Origin: Catenovulum sediminis
Lineage (GTDB): Bacteria; Pseudomonadota; Gammaproteobacteria; Enterobacterales; Alteromonadaceae
Reading direction: 5' to 3'
Length of the DNA: 64,000 bases
Assembly (NCBI RefSeq): GCF_007289895.1
Contig: NZ_CP041660.1
Coordinates: 2,294,001-2,358,000, forward strand
Shown: in pieces, positions 59,501 to 64,000 of the stretch
Position numbering within the stretch: position 1 is the first letter of the stretch
How the letters are laid out: each line of letters opens with the position of its first letter
Translations under genes and position numbers: made by a program
The notes under the pieces: generated by a model
The model's database searches: none
What the model saw: the letters and a program-made list of their open reading frames with translations, nothing else
What the model was told of the DNA's origin: nothing

Positions 59501-61579
59501 GGTGGCAGTGCTTCTGCGGACGAAGACCATACGTTAACTGACGGTATCGTCTCTATTACTTCGGGTACTCAAGCGAATATTACGTTCGATGTGCTATCCG
59601 ATAGTGACGTCGAGTTAGACGAGAATATTATCATTACACTTGGCTCTGCAGATTCACTTAATTTAGGCGCAAATCGCCAAAGTCGTATTCGAATTAGTGA
59701 AACCAACATTGCACCTAATGTGAATTTGGCTGTTAGTCAAAATAATGAAAGTCGTTTAACAGTTACAACTGACGGGGGCATGGTACGAATTGCAGCAAGC
59801 GTTACCGATCCGAATCCGACAGATACTGTGCTGACCGAATGGCAAGCAGATAACAATTTAGTCAACACCAGTATTGACGATTTGATGTTTGAGTTTGATC
59901 CATCAGGGCTAACGACTGGCATATACAAAGTAAGTTTAGAAGCTGTCGATACGGGCTCGTTAACAGATAGTGGCACTGTTTATATCGATGTTCGCGAATC
60001 ACTACAAGTACTGACAGATATTGATTCAGATGGTGATTTGATCCCGGATGTCGAAGAGGGCTATGCAGACTCAGACGGTGATGGTATTCCAGACTTTCTG
60101 GATGCAATTAATGATTGTAATGTAATCCCTGAATCTGTAAATAATCAGAATGGATTCTTAGTGGAAGGTGATCCGGGCGTTTGCTTGAGAAGAGGCTCAA
60201 TATCCGCTCTAGGTGACTCTGGCGGTCTGCTTGTTTCCAACGACGAAGTGCAAAACTTAGGGGTTGACGAACAAGCTCAAATTGTCAACGGTATGGTCGA
60301 TTTTATAGCTTATGGTTTACCAGAAGCTGGACAAACCTATCAATTGGTCTTCCCACAAAGAAGTCCGATTCCACTGAACGCGATTTATCGCAAATACAGT
60401 GAAAGCCGAAACGAGTGGTTTACATTCGAATCTGATGATGACAATAAACTGTATAGTAGTGAGGGTGAACCGGGTATCTGTCCACCACCAGGTGATGATA
60501 GTTGGATTGAAGGACTCAATGCCGGCCATTGGTGTGTGCAATTAGTTATTAAAGACGGTGGTATATACGATGATGACGGTGAAGAAAACGGCGCAATAGT
60601 TGATCCAGGCGGTGTTGCAGTTGAACTTAATGGCAATGCGCAGCCTGTTGCCGTTGACGATAGTGCTGAATTACGCTGGAACACCAGCATCGAAATTGAC
60701 GTGCTTTCGAATGATACAGATACTGATCAAGATCCATTGAGAATCACAAGTGCGACGGCCAGCTTTGGCCAGATCACAAACATTGATGGCAGCATGATTA
60801 CCTACCAACCGAACGCCAATTTTGCGGGTTCAGATACAGTGACCTATGCAATTACCGACGATCAAGGTGGCACAGCATCAGCCAAAGTTGCGATTACTGT
60901 TATTCCGAACCGTGCGCCGTTAGCAACTGCTGATAGTGCGGCAACAACACACAAACAACCGATAGAAATAGATGTTCTAAGCAATGACACTGATCCTGAC
61001 GGGGATAATATTCGCTTAACTTCTGTCTCGGCAAATGTGGGCTCAGCAGAAATTGTCAACGGAATGATTAAATACACGCCTGAGCTAGGTCGTTCTGGAG
61101 AATTTGTTGTGTCGTATCAGATTGAAGACATCCATGAGCTACTCGCGAGCAGCACAGCGACCGTTACTGTGACTGGCAATGACGCACCAGAAGCCGTAGA
61201 TGACAGCATTTCGATTGATGGAAGCCAGTCGGTTGAGATTAATGTGTTAGACAATGATACAGATGTAAATTCTGATCCGATAACTATACAGTCAGCTAGT
61301 GCTACCTATGGTGCTGTGACCATTTTAAACAACAAGATAATTCGATATGTACCTAAAGCGGATTATGCTGGTATAGATACCATTAGATATACTGTTTCAG
61401 ATAGTTATGGTGGAGTTTCACAGGCGCAAGTAAGAGTTGATATTTCTGGGCCTGAAGTAATAACCGTTACTAATCGATCTTCAGGTGGTTCAACTTCCGG
61501 TTGGGGGTTAATTGGACTCTTGCTAGCGGGTATGGGTCGAAAGTTATTTAATACAAAGGAAACGCGCAATGATAAATAA
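41507..61579 (+). CDS. Giant Ig-like repeat surface protein with GlyGly-CTERM-like tail, 6690 aa
   Basis: Predicted secreted/surface-anchored adhesin. A GAGGA site precedes the ATG. The hydrophobic signal core lies unusually late (about 46-63, LKYTLPPVLILGTAQVYA). The order after that is: an unrecognised domain at about 65-235; a cadherin-like domain at about 240-380; beta-roll-like repeats of about 112 residues at about 395-1135; two cadherin-like domains from about 1142; two Big-type Ig domains from about 1402; 36 Ig-like repeats of about 103 residues (about 1611-5317); further Ig and cadherin-like domains; a Calx-beta-like domain near 6000; calcium-binding DSDGDLIPD/DSDGDGIPD at about 6172; a choice-of-anchor-U-like domain to about 6370 ending ENGAIVDPGG; three VCBS/cadherin-like domains; and a C-terminus SSGGSTSGWGLIGLLLAG followed by MGRK. 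That tail resembles GlyGly-CTERM, the rhombosortase signal. Role in adhesion is inferred. Confidence 0.9.
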   Translation: MVSGFKLTKVAAVTNNILSDVDNQSNLESFKNIHYIEKFSALRCLKYTLPPVLILGTAQVYAEAFRFGHGPMDSGFNYVSHNTIQTRPVKPVYYQAVLYNSGEGGESTKATDYHLYITRSDDSVIGGTSSGFLDPAVMGNSVSYTLNFNVPMTFTTFQIGEFINRSDGANYVFTPDTGTPLTIADNSSSLAGAVATLTPSDWTGITSLTVSYDGTETWRVGLDNMGFTPANTLPVVDLDSSSGGNDSSASFSEGSSAVNIASSASVTEADGDTLTTITVSLTNDQDGVSEGLNVSASAQDALGGISGSSDITLQDTISITGSSASAAEVATFLQAITYNNISSTPNETARTVTVVVNDGTENSTSRTSTISVSNVTAAISTAANFNTTSGANLNPAITFSSDDETLTIADTSHISGSTADGGAGTDILVVASGSNLTGFASLTGFETLTAPNDAELTLSETQHESFTTINGSGTNQFTLSSANGDASITGDSDIETYVLGVGFTFALGSASQNVTGSSSDDTVNIAALTVTGSLDGGSGTDTLQMDTGASLSGATISNFETLSLTSGASVTLTEAQHDSFSSIVAAGTESITISSATDGLSGSSAVETYVLGGANTITLGSAAQNVTGSSGNDTFNVGSLTATGTLNAASGADTLFLSSGANVSGATISNFENLTLASDATVTLSASQPSLFSGTITAAGTETINITGDGDFTTLSNIENFSVGDSSTNSRTVTVTAASTSVVATSGSDAVVFDIGTLNYTGTLTGESTTSDTLSMSSGANISGATLSNITNLTLASGASVTMTAPQQNEAFNGTITAAGSETITISGDGDFTTLSGIETYSVLDDSTNTRTVTVTNTSATVHATSSSDAITFDIGGSSFSGTLSGDPSVADAVSASDGADVSGGGFANIGTLSLTSGATVAIDVANVSNNFTTAITGAGGSETLKLMDGGTFDFSSTNVSEIENIAIGTNNNVTITLTDNFDSDGNSITVTNASGSAITGAVSLNASAFSGDALVISATDFDGSDNFVGGSAADTIRPGGGTDSMTGNDGNDYFVGEASDLNDDTITDLSIGDIIKLTGVTGLTTSNVRFNGTSTLQVDTDATDFSTTEVAISLSNSPANSLDFTVADNGSDTDITFITPNDVPVFSSLNGASTFTENGSAVVIDSDARVADTELDALDSGAGNYNNASLTIVRNGGANSEDVFANNGLLGTLTESSTFTYNSTTVGTVTTNSSGTLVLTFNSNATSAIVDSVIQNITYQNTSEDPASSVTLDFTFNDGTANSTGTNQAAVTINAQNDAPTDIALNNTSVNQSTTGVGANIGVLSTTDVDSSDSHSYTLVSTSASDAGTCSSDAGNNNFQIDGSILETQNTVEGGNYVICIQTNDGTASFQESFTITVNDDVAPDSPSTPDLDAGSDTGLSSTDNVTNDTTLTLSGTAESGSTVRLYSDQVDGGATVIGTATATGGNWQITTIALASGVTHSITAKATDASSNESSSSSGLSVTIDTIAPSAPSTPDLSAATDSGDSNTDNLTNDTTPTFTGSGPNGGAITLISSVDGTIGTGTANLGSWTITSSTLTAGTHTITARTTDTAGNTADSSGLSIEIDASAEALTISTPIETDGAVNAAEDNDVLIVGSGAENNASVTVTITDNNSSSVSRTVTADGSGNWTLSGSELDVSGLNNGTLTVSAIQTDTAGNTSTAATQNITLDNVAPSALTITTPIESDNYVNAAEDADVLIAGSGAEADATVTVSITDGANTLTESVTADSSGNWTISGSEFDVSAFNNGTLTVSVTQTDDAGNISTAATQNITLDNVTPSTVTITTPIETDGIVNATEDNDVLIAGSGAEAGNSVTVTITDNNSSVSRTVTANGSGNWTLSGSELDVSGLNNGTLTVSATQADTAGNASTAATQSITLDNAAPSTLTITTPIEGDNTVNAAEDNDVLIAGSGAEADNSVTVTITDNNSTVSRTITADGSGNWTIAGSELDVSTFNNGTLTVSATQTDDAGNTSTAATQNITLDNAAPSAPSISTPIEIDNIVNASEDDSVLISGSGAEANASLTITVGSVSIQTTADSSGNWTIESNEIDISALTNGTLTVTVTQTDDAGNESSSATQDITLDNAAPSAPVITTPIETDGIINAAEDNDVLIVGTGAESDAVLDIVISDGFNTDTAQVTADGSGNWTIVGSELDVSTFNNGTLTVTATQTDDAGNISTAATQNITLDNQAPSALTITTPIEGDNQVNTAEDADVLIAGTGAENNASVTVTITDGNSNLSRTVNADSSGAWTISGSEFDVSTFNNGALTVSATQTDDAGNTSTVATQTITLDNVTPSAVTITTPIETDGIVNAAEDDDVLIVGTGAENNASVTVTITDNNSSVSRTVTADGSGNWTLSGSELDVSGLNNGTLTVSATQTDEAGNTSTAATQSIMLDNAAPSAPSITTPIEIDNIVNASEDDSVLISGSGAEANASLTITIGSVSIQTTADSSGNWTIESNEIDISALTNGTLTVTVTQTDAAGNTSSSVTQDITLDNAAPSAPVITTPIETDGIINAAEDNDILIVGTGAESDAVLDIVISDGFNTDTAQVTADGSGNWSIAGSEIDVSAFNNGTLTVTATQTDDAGNTSTAATQNITLDNAAPSALTITTPIESDGLVNAAEDNDVLIAGTGAESNASVTVIITDGNSNLSRTVNADSSGAWTISGSEFDVSTFNNGALTVSATQTDDAGNTSTVATQTITLDNTAPSAPVITTPIETDGIVNAAEDDDVLIVGTGAENNASVTVTITDNNSSVSRTVTADGSGNWTLSGSELDVSTFNNGTLTVSAIQTDAAGNTSTAATQNIILDNAAPSAPSITTPIEIDNIVNASEDDSVLISGSGAEANASLTITIGSVSIQTTADSSGNWTIASNEIGISALNNGSLTVSVTQTDDAGNESSSATQDITLDNAAPSAPVITTPIETDGIVNAAEDEDVLIAGSGAEADNSVTVTITDNNNSTVSSTVTADGSGNWTLSGSELDVSGLNNGTLTVSATQTDDAGNTSTAATQSITLDNAAPSAPSISTPIEIDNIVNASEDDSVLISGSGAEANASLTITIGSVSIQTTADSSGNWTIASNEIDISALTNGTLTVAVTQTDAAGNTSSSATSTITLDNNAPSAPTISTPIETDGIVNAAEDNDVLIVGTGAESDAVLDIVISDGFNTDTAQVTADGSGNWNIAGSEIDVSAFNNGTLTVTATQTDDAGNESSSATQTITLDNAAPSALTITTPIESDGLVNAAEDNDVLIAGTGAENNANVAVTITDGNSNLSRTVNADSSGAWTISGSEFDISTFNNGVLTVSATQTDDAGNTSTVATQTIALDNAAPSALTITTPIEGDGKVNAAEDADVLIAGTGAEADNSVTVTITDNNSSVSRTVTADSSGNWTIAGSELDISTFNNGTLTVSAIQTDDAGNTSTAATQSITLDNAAPSAPSISTPIEIDNIVNASEDDSVLISGSGAEANASLTITIGSVSIQTTADSSGNWTIASNEIDISALTNGTLTVAVTQTDAAGNTSSSVTQDITLDNAAPSAPVITTPIETDGIVNAAEDNDVLITGSGAEANVTVDIKISDGFNTDTAQVTADGSGNWSIAGSEIDVSAFNNGTLTVTATQTDDAGNTSTAATQTITLDNAAPSGLTITTPIESDGLVSAAEDNDVLIAGTGAEAGNSVTVTITDGNSNLSRTVNADSSGAWTISGSEFDISTFNNGTLTITATQTDDAGNTSTVATQTITLDNAAPSALTITTPIETDSIVNAAEDEDVLIVGSGAENNASVTVTITDNNSSVSRTVTADSSGNWTIAGSELDVSTFNNGTLTVSAIQTDEAGNTSTAATQNIMLDNAAPSAPSISTPIEIDNIVNASEDDSVLISGSGAEANASLTITIGSVSIQTTADSSGNWTIASNEIDISALNNGSLTVSVTQTDAAGNTSTIATQTITLDNAAPSALTITTPIESDGLVNAAEDDDVLIVGTGAENNATVTVTITGSNDTLTRTVTADSSGAWTISGSEFDISTFNNGTLTVTATQTDDAGNTSTAATQNITLDNQAPSALTITTPIEGDGKVNAAEDNDVLITGSGAEANVTVDIKISDGSNTETAQVTADGSGNWSIAGSEIDVSAFNNGSLTVSATQTDDAGNTSTVATQTITLDNTAPSAPVITTPIETDGIVNAAEDDDVLIVGTGAENNASVTVTITDNNSSSVSRTITADGSGNWTLSGNELDVSGLNNGTLTVSATQTDEAGNTSTAATQSITLDNAAPTAPSISTPIEIDNIVNASEDDSVLISGSGAEANASLTITIGSVSIQTTADSSGNWTIASNEIDISALTNGTLTVAVTQTDAAGNTSSSVTQDITLDNAAPSAPVITTPIETDGIINAAEDNDILIVGTGAESDAVLDIVISDGFNTDTAQVTADGSGNWSIAGSEIDVSAFNNGTLTVTATQTDDAGNTSTAATQNITLDNAAPSALTITTPIESDGLVNAAEDNDVLIAGTGAESNASVTVIITDGNSNLSRTVNADSSGAWTISGSEFDVSTFNNGALTVSATQTDDAGNTSTVATQTITLDNTAPSAPVITTPIETDGIVNAAEDDDVLIVGTGAENNASVTVTITDNNSSVSRTVTADGSGNWTLSGSELDVSTFNNGTLTVSAIQTDAAGNTSTAATQNIILDNAAPSAPSITTPIEIDNIVNASEDDSVLISGSGAEANASLTITVGSVSIQTTADSSGNWTIESNEIDISALNNGSLTVSVTQTDGAGNESSSVTQDITLDNAAPSAPVITTPIETDGIVNAAEDNDVLITGSGAEANVTVDIKISDGFNTDTAQVTADGSGNWSIAGSEIDVSAFNNGTLTVTATQTDDAGNTSTAATQNITLDNAAPSALTITTPIEGDGYINAAEDNDVLIVGSGAEANVTVDIKISDGSNTETAQVTADGSGNWSIAGSELDVSTFNNGSLTVSATQTDDAGNISTVAIQTITLDNAAPSALTITTPIEGDGKVNAAEDEDVLIAGSGAEADNSVTVTITDNNSTVSRTITADGSGNWTLSGSELDVSGLNNGTLTVSATQTDEAGNTSTAATQSIMLDNVAPSAPSISTPIEIDNIVNASEDDSVLISGSGAEANASLTITVGSVSIQTTADSSGNWTIASNEIDISALNNGSLTVSVTQTDDAGNTSSSGTSTITLDNNAPSAPVITTPIETDGIINAAQDEDVLIAGSGAEADNSVTVTITDNNNSTVSRTVTADSSGNWTIAGSELDVSTFNNGTLTVTATQTDDAGNTSTAASTAVTLDNQVPTVTLNALQTNDNTPSLNGTLDDIDADVTITVGSQVYNATNNANGSWTLADDTLAVLADGTYDIEVKATDASGNVATDTTINELEIDATIPSGFTMTIEQSLIDASNDSAMSFQFTDAEVGSKYQAVVSDGNNNVTVNGIVDTTDMQVSDINVSSLDEGMLTISVTLTDNFGNQSEAVTGIVEKLYQKAPEIIEGDTVQVSMSEDANPTAFALVLNAIDANEDILSWSVQTGPSNGAASVGNTGNQVEVNYQPNSNFNGNDSFIIQVSDGIDTASITVNVNINAVNDNPTISGTPPTSIAEDSTYSFVPSASDIDSNSLIFSITNAPSWATFDINTGALTGTPTNSDVGTSKNIVISVTDGLSTTSLAPFELMVSNVNDAPVGENINVTTLEDTSINIEPVIRDDDGDSLSLSIVSSPNLGVLNQSGMGWHYQPSEHENGLDSFTYRVADGQAFSETYTVNINVTAVNDEPIAADDLIALERIETDAYTLDVLANDFDVDGDTLIIEGAKTSVGTVSIQNGQLQFQAPDNFIGSANLTYSVRDGNKGRDNAIATVTISGEITSEPPEITPPSDKEINAKGLLTKVDLGVATAEDAQGNPLPVSLVDGVNVFAPGTHTVYWQAEDSLGGLSTAQQQVDVHPLISLSKDQVVTEGSKVTVKVLLNGASPVYPLEIPFSVGGSASADEDHTLTDGIVSITSGTQANITFDVLSDSDVELDENIIITLGSADSLNLGANRQSRIRISETNIAPNVNLAVSQNNESRLTVTTDGGMVRIAASVTDPNPTDTVLTEWQADNNLVNTSIDDLMFEFDPSGLTTGIYKVSLEAVDTGSLTDSGTVYIDVRESLQVLTDIDSDGDLIPDVEEGYADSDGDGIPDFLDAINDCNVIPESVNNQNGFLVEGDPGVCLRRGSISALGDSGGLLVSNDEVQNLGVDEQAQIVNGMVDFIAYGLPEAGQTYQLVFPQRSPIPLNAIYRKYSESRNEWFTFESDDDNKLYSSEGEPGICPPPGDDSWIEGLNAGHWCVQLVIKDGGIYDDDGEENGAIVDPGGVAVELNGNAQPVAVDDSAELRWNTSIEIDVLSNDTDTDQDPLRITSATASFGQITNIDGSMITYQPNANFAGSDTVTYAITDDQGGTASAKVAITVIPNRAPLATADSAATTHKQPIEIDVLSNDTDPDGDNIRLTSVSANVGSAEIVNGMIKYTPELGRSGEFVVSYQIEDIHELLASSTATVTVTGNDAPEAVDDSISIDGSQSVEINVLDNDTDVNSDPITIQSASATYGAVTILNNKIIRYVPKADYAGIDTIRYTVSDSYGGVSQAQVRVDISGPEVITVTNRSSGGSTSGWGLIGLLLAGMGRKLFNTKETRNDK
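42886..44930 (+). repeat. Diverged beta-roll-like repeats inside the giant gene (period about 112 codons)
   Basis: Recurring elements IETYVLG, ASQNVTGSSSDDTVN, GATISNFETLSLTSGASVTL and FTTLSNIENFSV appear about five times with strong divergence. The units resemble the Asn/Asp/Gly-rich beta-roll repeats of large exported proteins. They differ in sequence from the later Ig-like array and are much older, judging by divergence. Confidence 0.6.
46337..57459 (+). repeat. Array of 36 tandem approximately 309-bp Ig-like repeats
   Basis: Each unit encodes about 103 residues beginning APSA(L/P)xITTPIExD, then VNAAEDxDVLIAGxGAE, a strand pair, ADSSGNWTISGSE, NNGTLTVSATQTDDAGN and ending QNITLDN. Four classes can be told apart: A (TPIEIDNIVNASEDDSVL, with GSVSIQTT), B (ISDGFNTDTAQV), C (TDGNSNLSRTVNADSSGAW) and D (TDNNSSVSRTV). 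Class A is units 5, 9, 13, 15, 19, 23, 27, 31 and 35. Most of the array follows A-B-C-D, a higher-order repeat of 1236 bp. Confidence 0.93.
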
Positions 61580-62150
61580 AATCGCCTGCTTCAGCTTGTT
61601 GGTTGCGGCTTCTTGTCCAGTGAATGCAAGTAATTGGTCGGCATCAGTGGCGTTTGGTACAGCCGAGACCAAGTTGGCTCAGACGCATACAGATATACAA
61701 CACGCGGATACTTCCTCAACGAGTTGGCAAGTGGGCGTTCACTACCATTTGCCAAAATTAACCTTGGATTTAGCTTACATTGATTTGGGCGAAGGAGAGG
61801 TGGGGCTTGAATCTGGATCCTACACGCCCGAGCAGTACCACCAAACTGTCGCTGAAATTGCGCCAATACTGCCCGAAGGTTGGGCATTGGGTGCCAGTAT
61901 TCCTGCCTATAAAAATGAAAGAATATTTTTAGACGCACAAATCGGGATGTATATTTGGCAAAACGAAATCGCCAGTTCCAGCGCGTCAACGGGGGGGCTA
62001 AAAACCAGCAATCATGGTTCGGATGGGTATGTGGGCGGTCAGGTTGGATACCAATTACACCAGAAACTGAACCTTGCACTACAGTATCGCAAGTTTTTAC
62101 TGGATAAAAGTGTAGACAATATATCTGTTTCGTTAGAATACTATTTTTAG
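61569..62150 (+). CDS. Predicted outer membrane beta-barrel protein, 193 aa
   Basis: Signal peptide about 1-20 (INKIACFSLLVAASCPVNA, then SNWSASVAF). The mature part consists of alternating amphipathic strands such as SWQVGVHYHLPKLTLDLAYI and ends with a C-terminal aromatic strand NISVSLEYYF with terminal Phe, the BamA recognition signal of outer membrane proteins. The size suits an 8-stranded OmpA-like barrel. The ATG lies 11 bases inside the end of the giant gene, so it is very probably co-transcribed and translationally coupled, suggesting a partner in display or stability of the giant protein. Exact family not recognised. A hairpin follows the stop. Confidence 0.8.
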   Translation: MINKIACFSLLVAASCPVNASNWSASVAFGTAETKLAQTHTDIQHADTSSTSWQVGVHYHLPKLTLDLAYIDLGEGEVGLESGSYTPEQYHQTVAEIAPILPEGWALGASIPAYKNERIFLDAQIGMYIWQNEIASSSASTGGLKTSNHGSDGYVGGQVGYQLHQKLNLALQYRKFLLDKSVDNISVSLEYYF

Positions 62151-62169
62151 TGACAATCAATGTTAACCA

Positions 62170-62188
62170 CCCCCACTTTTTGTGGGGG
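62170..62188 (+). terminator. Stem-loop after the beta-barrel gene
   Basis: Perfect stem cccccac/gtggggg with a ttttt loop, 19 bases after the stop. There is no T run behind it, so it may stabilise the mRNA end rather than terminate by itself. Confidence 0.5.
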
Positions 62189-62336
62189 TAAGAAAATCCT
62201 CATCAATTATTAATTAAACCCAATTTTAATCCCCAAATACTTTAAGCAGTTGTGTCAAAACTGTACTTTACTTACATGTATACAAATAACTGATAACAAT
62301 TAAAGATAAAATTAACTATCAATTGAGTGTACATAT

Positions 62337-64000
62337 ATGCGTATAAAAATATCAAAACTGACCTCGTTATTCGGCATGGTTTTGGCTTCAAATATCAGCG
62401 TGGCACAAGCGCAGCAACCTAATATTTTATGGATTATTACCGATGACCACCGAGCAGATTCTATTCAAGCTTATAACCGCGCGACGACGGGTAAAAGTGA
62501 AAGTAAACTAGGTTACGTATCCTCTCCTAATATCGACAAACTGGCAGCAGAAGGTGTGTTATTTACTCGTGCATTTAATCAATCACCAGCCTGTGGGCCT
62601 TCACGGACGTCAATGCACACAGGCCGTTACCCATTTAGAAACGGTAAATACGGTTGGGAGCACACCCATCAAGAAGCTGACTTTACCAAGCCAGCATTAT
62701 CTCAACATTTGCGTGATGCAGGTTATGGGACAGCACTGGTCGGCAAAAGCCATGTTGGGATCAGAGAAAAACATAAAGGGCAAGGACAACCCATATTTGA
62801 TTTTGAATTGGAATTTAATCGTGATCTGTTAAGGCATGGGCTAGGTGACTGGTATTCAACAGGTGCGTATGGTTTAGTTGATGAGGTGTTATTACGCCGT
62901 GATGCAACAGAGACAATTATTTATCCTGATGGTCGCCAGAAAACAATTCGTCTATCCTGGGCAGATCGTAAGCTTAATGCCAAAGAACAAGCCATTAAAC
63001 AAAGCGTCGAAAAGGAATTTGATATCTTACGGGCATATACTCGAATAAATACCGGCTTAATATTGGGCGGGGTCAGTCCGCAGCCCGCGGATAAAACAGT
63101 CGATGCGCTCATTGTTGAAGAGTTTAAAGCCCATTTAAACCATGCAGATCGTAATTATAAAACGCTTGCGGGTAAACCAACTCAAGGAGCGGATGCAGAT
63201 AAGCCTTTGTTCATCAATTTAGGTTTTCATTTACCGCATACACCCGTGCTACCACCAAAGGAATTTCGCGATCAATTTAAAGATCGTCAGTACCGAATTC
63301 CTGAGTTTGATACCGTTGAACTCGCATCTTTTTCACCACAACAACAGCAAATTTATAACGAATCGAAAACCGACAGCATGAAGCCGGAAGAAAAGCTGCA
63401 AGCCATTCGCGACTATTATGCTTTTACAACTTTTGGTGATGCGTTAATTGGTGACGCTGTAGAGGCGTTCAAACAATACTCTAAACAACAAGGTCGTGAA
63501 TATTTAATTGTATTTACTGTGGGGGATCATGGTTGGCATTTAGGTGAACAGGGGATTATGGCTAAATTTGGTCCTTGGAAAGAATCGACCAATGGGGCGG
63601 TTATTGTGGTTTCTTCTGATAAGCAAAAATACCCAGCGGGGAAGGTGGTTGATAAGTTTGTTGAATATGTCGACTTTGTACCTACTATGCTGGCTGCAGC
63701 TAAAGTGGATATTAAAGAGAAAACGTTCGATTATCTCGATGGTTATGACTTGGCTGAAGTGGCGAATAATAACCGCCTGCAACGCGATTATATACTGGGT
63801 GAGATGAACTTGGTTTGTGGTCATCGAGCATATCTTCGCACTGATGACTTTGCTTTTTCTATGCGTACCCGCGATCGTCGCACTGTTGCTAAAACGCCAT
63901 TGTTAAATGATGATGTTACCTGGGCTTTAACAACTGATCCAGTTAAAGCGGATATGGCGTTGTATGATTTACGGGTTGACCCATTAGAGCGTAAAAATGT
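62337..64000 (+). CDS. S1-family sulfatase (3' partial)
   Basis: Type I formylglycine-dependent sulfatase; the frame is open from ATG 62337 to the window end (554 codons), so the C-terminus is missing. The signal peptide is about 1-25 (cleavage after VAQA). Asp residues of the calcium site are in WIITDDHRAD. Cys86 lies in the activation motif CGPSR (C-x-P-S-R), followed by TSMHTGRYP. The late motif GDHGWHLGEQG (about 397) and AKFGPWKEST carry further active-site residues. Such enzymes desulfate marine algal polysaccharides; the substrate cannot be told. It lies 187 bases after the beta-barrel gene, so likely its own unit. Confidence 0.93.
   Translation, partial: MRIKISKLTSLFGMVLASNISVAQAQQPNILWIITDDHRADSIQAYNRATTGKSESKLGYVSSPNIDKLAAEGVLFTRAFNQSPACGPSRTSMHTGRYPFRNGKYGWEHTHQEADFTKPALSQHLRDAGYGTALVGKSHVGIREKHKGQGQPIFDFELEFNRDLLRHGLGDWYSTGAYGLVDEVLLRRDATETIIYPDGRQKTIRLSWADRKLNAKEQAIKQSVEKEFDILRAYTRINTGLILGGVSPQPADKTVDALIVEEFKAHLNHADRNYKTLAGKPTQGADADKPLFINLGFHLPHTPVLPPKEFRDQFKDRQYRIPEFDTVELASFSPQQQQIYNESKTDSMKPEEKLQAIRDYYAFTTFGDALIGDAVEAFKQYSKQQGREYLIVFTVGDHGWHLGEQGIMAKFGPWKESTNGAVIVVSSDKQKYPAGKVVDKFVEYVDFVPTMLAAAKVDIKEKTFDYLDGYDLAEVANNNRLQRDYILGEMNLVCGHRAYLRTDDFAFSMRTRDRRTVAKTPLLNDDVTWALTTDPVKADMALYDLRVDPLERKN

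Noticed and set aside
61591-62160. 189-codon minus-strand frame opposite the beta-barrel gene
   Set aside because: The plus-strand frame has a signal peptide and a C-terminal aromatic strand; the minus frame has no recognisable features.
62554-62832. 92-codon plus-strand frame near the window end
   Set aside because: It lies out of frame within the sulfatase gene, which is open from 62337 to the end and has clear active-site motifs.

Overview
The window reads as chromosomal DNA of a marine gammaproteobacterium, most likely of the Alteromonadales (Catenovulum/Paraglaciecola-like). This is inferred from E. coli-like S10-spc-alpha ribosomal protein genes in the gammaproteobacterial order, moderate G+C, a FolE2-type GTP cyclohydrolase, a maltose-type MFS sugar permease behind LacI-like palindromes, an S1 sulfatase with an exported N-terminus, and a giant Ig-like surface protein with a GlyGly-CTERM-like tail.

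Layout. 1-6278 is a plus-strand CusCBA-type copper/silver efflux operon (the outer membrane gene is cut by the window start); its adaptor carries two fused CusF-like metal-binding domains. 6347-7519 is an unrecognised minus-strand gene. 7721-12193 holds three plus-strand envelope/periplasm genes: a Bax-like glucosaminidase, a YibQ-type divergent polysaccharide deacetylase and a pitrilysin-type M16 lipoprotein protease. 12210-13100 is a minus-strand periplasmic solute-binding-like protein. 13282-14763 is a sugar MFS permease preceded by two palindromes. 14932-24611 is all minus strand: gltD, gltB (glutamate synthase), folE2, and an orphan GAF/GspE-type ATPase. 24731-38616 is the S10, spc and alpha ribosomal protein gene set (rpsJ to rplQ, with secY and rpoA), including an S10 leader, an internal terminator/promoter between rpsQ and rplN, an alpha-operon S4-binding leader, and a strong final terminator.

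38617-41444 is an accessory stretch full of broken genes: two small unknown genes, a cytidylyltransferase interrupted by one in-frame stop, a LicD-like gene broken by a frameshift and one in-frame stop, and a sulfotransferase remnant. These would be surface-glycan decoration functions. 41507-61579 is one 6690-residue gene, nearly a third of the window. Its product has an atypically long signal region, beta-roll-like repeats, cadherin-like domains, 36 tandem Ig-like repeats of about 103 residues, a calcium-binding DxDxDG segment, a choice-of-anchor-U-like domain and a GlyGly-CTERM-like C-terminus. The 36 repeats are arranged in a higher-order four-repeat pattern with an exact 1236-bp period, and an approximately 1.13-kb block is duplicated exactly 18 repeats apart. 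A predicted outer membrane beta-barrel gene (61569-62150) overlaps its stop codon, so the two are probably co-translated partners. The window ends inside an S1-family sulfatase (62337 onward).

The most interesting material is the giant protein with its satellite-like repeat array, its overlapping beta-barrel partner, and the decaying LicD/cytidylyltransferase/sulfotransferase cluster just upstream. All function calls come from reading the translated sequence; no database search was run.
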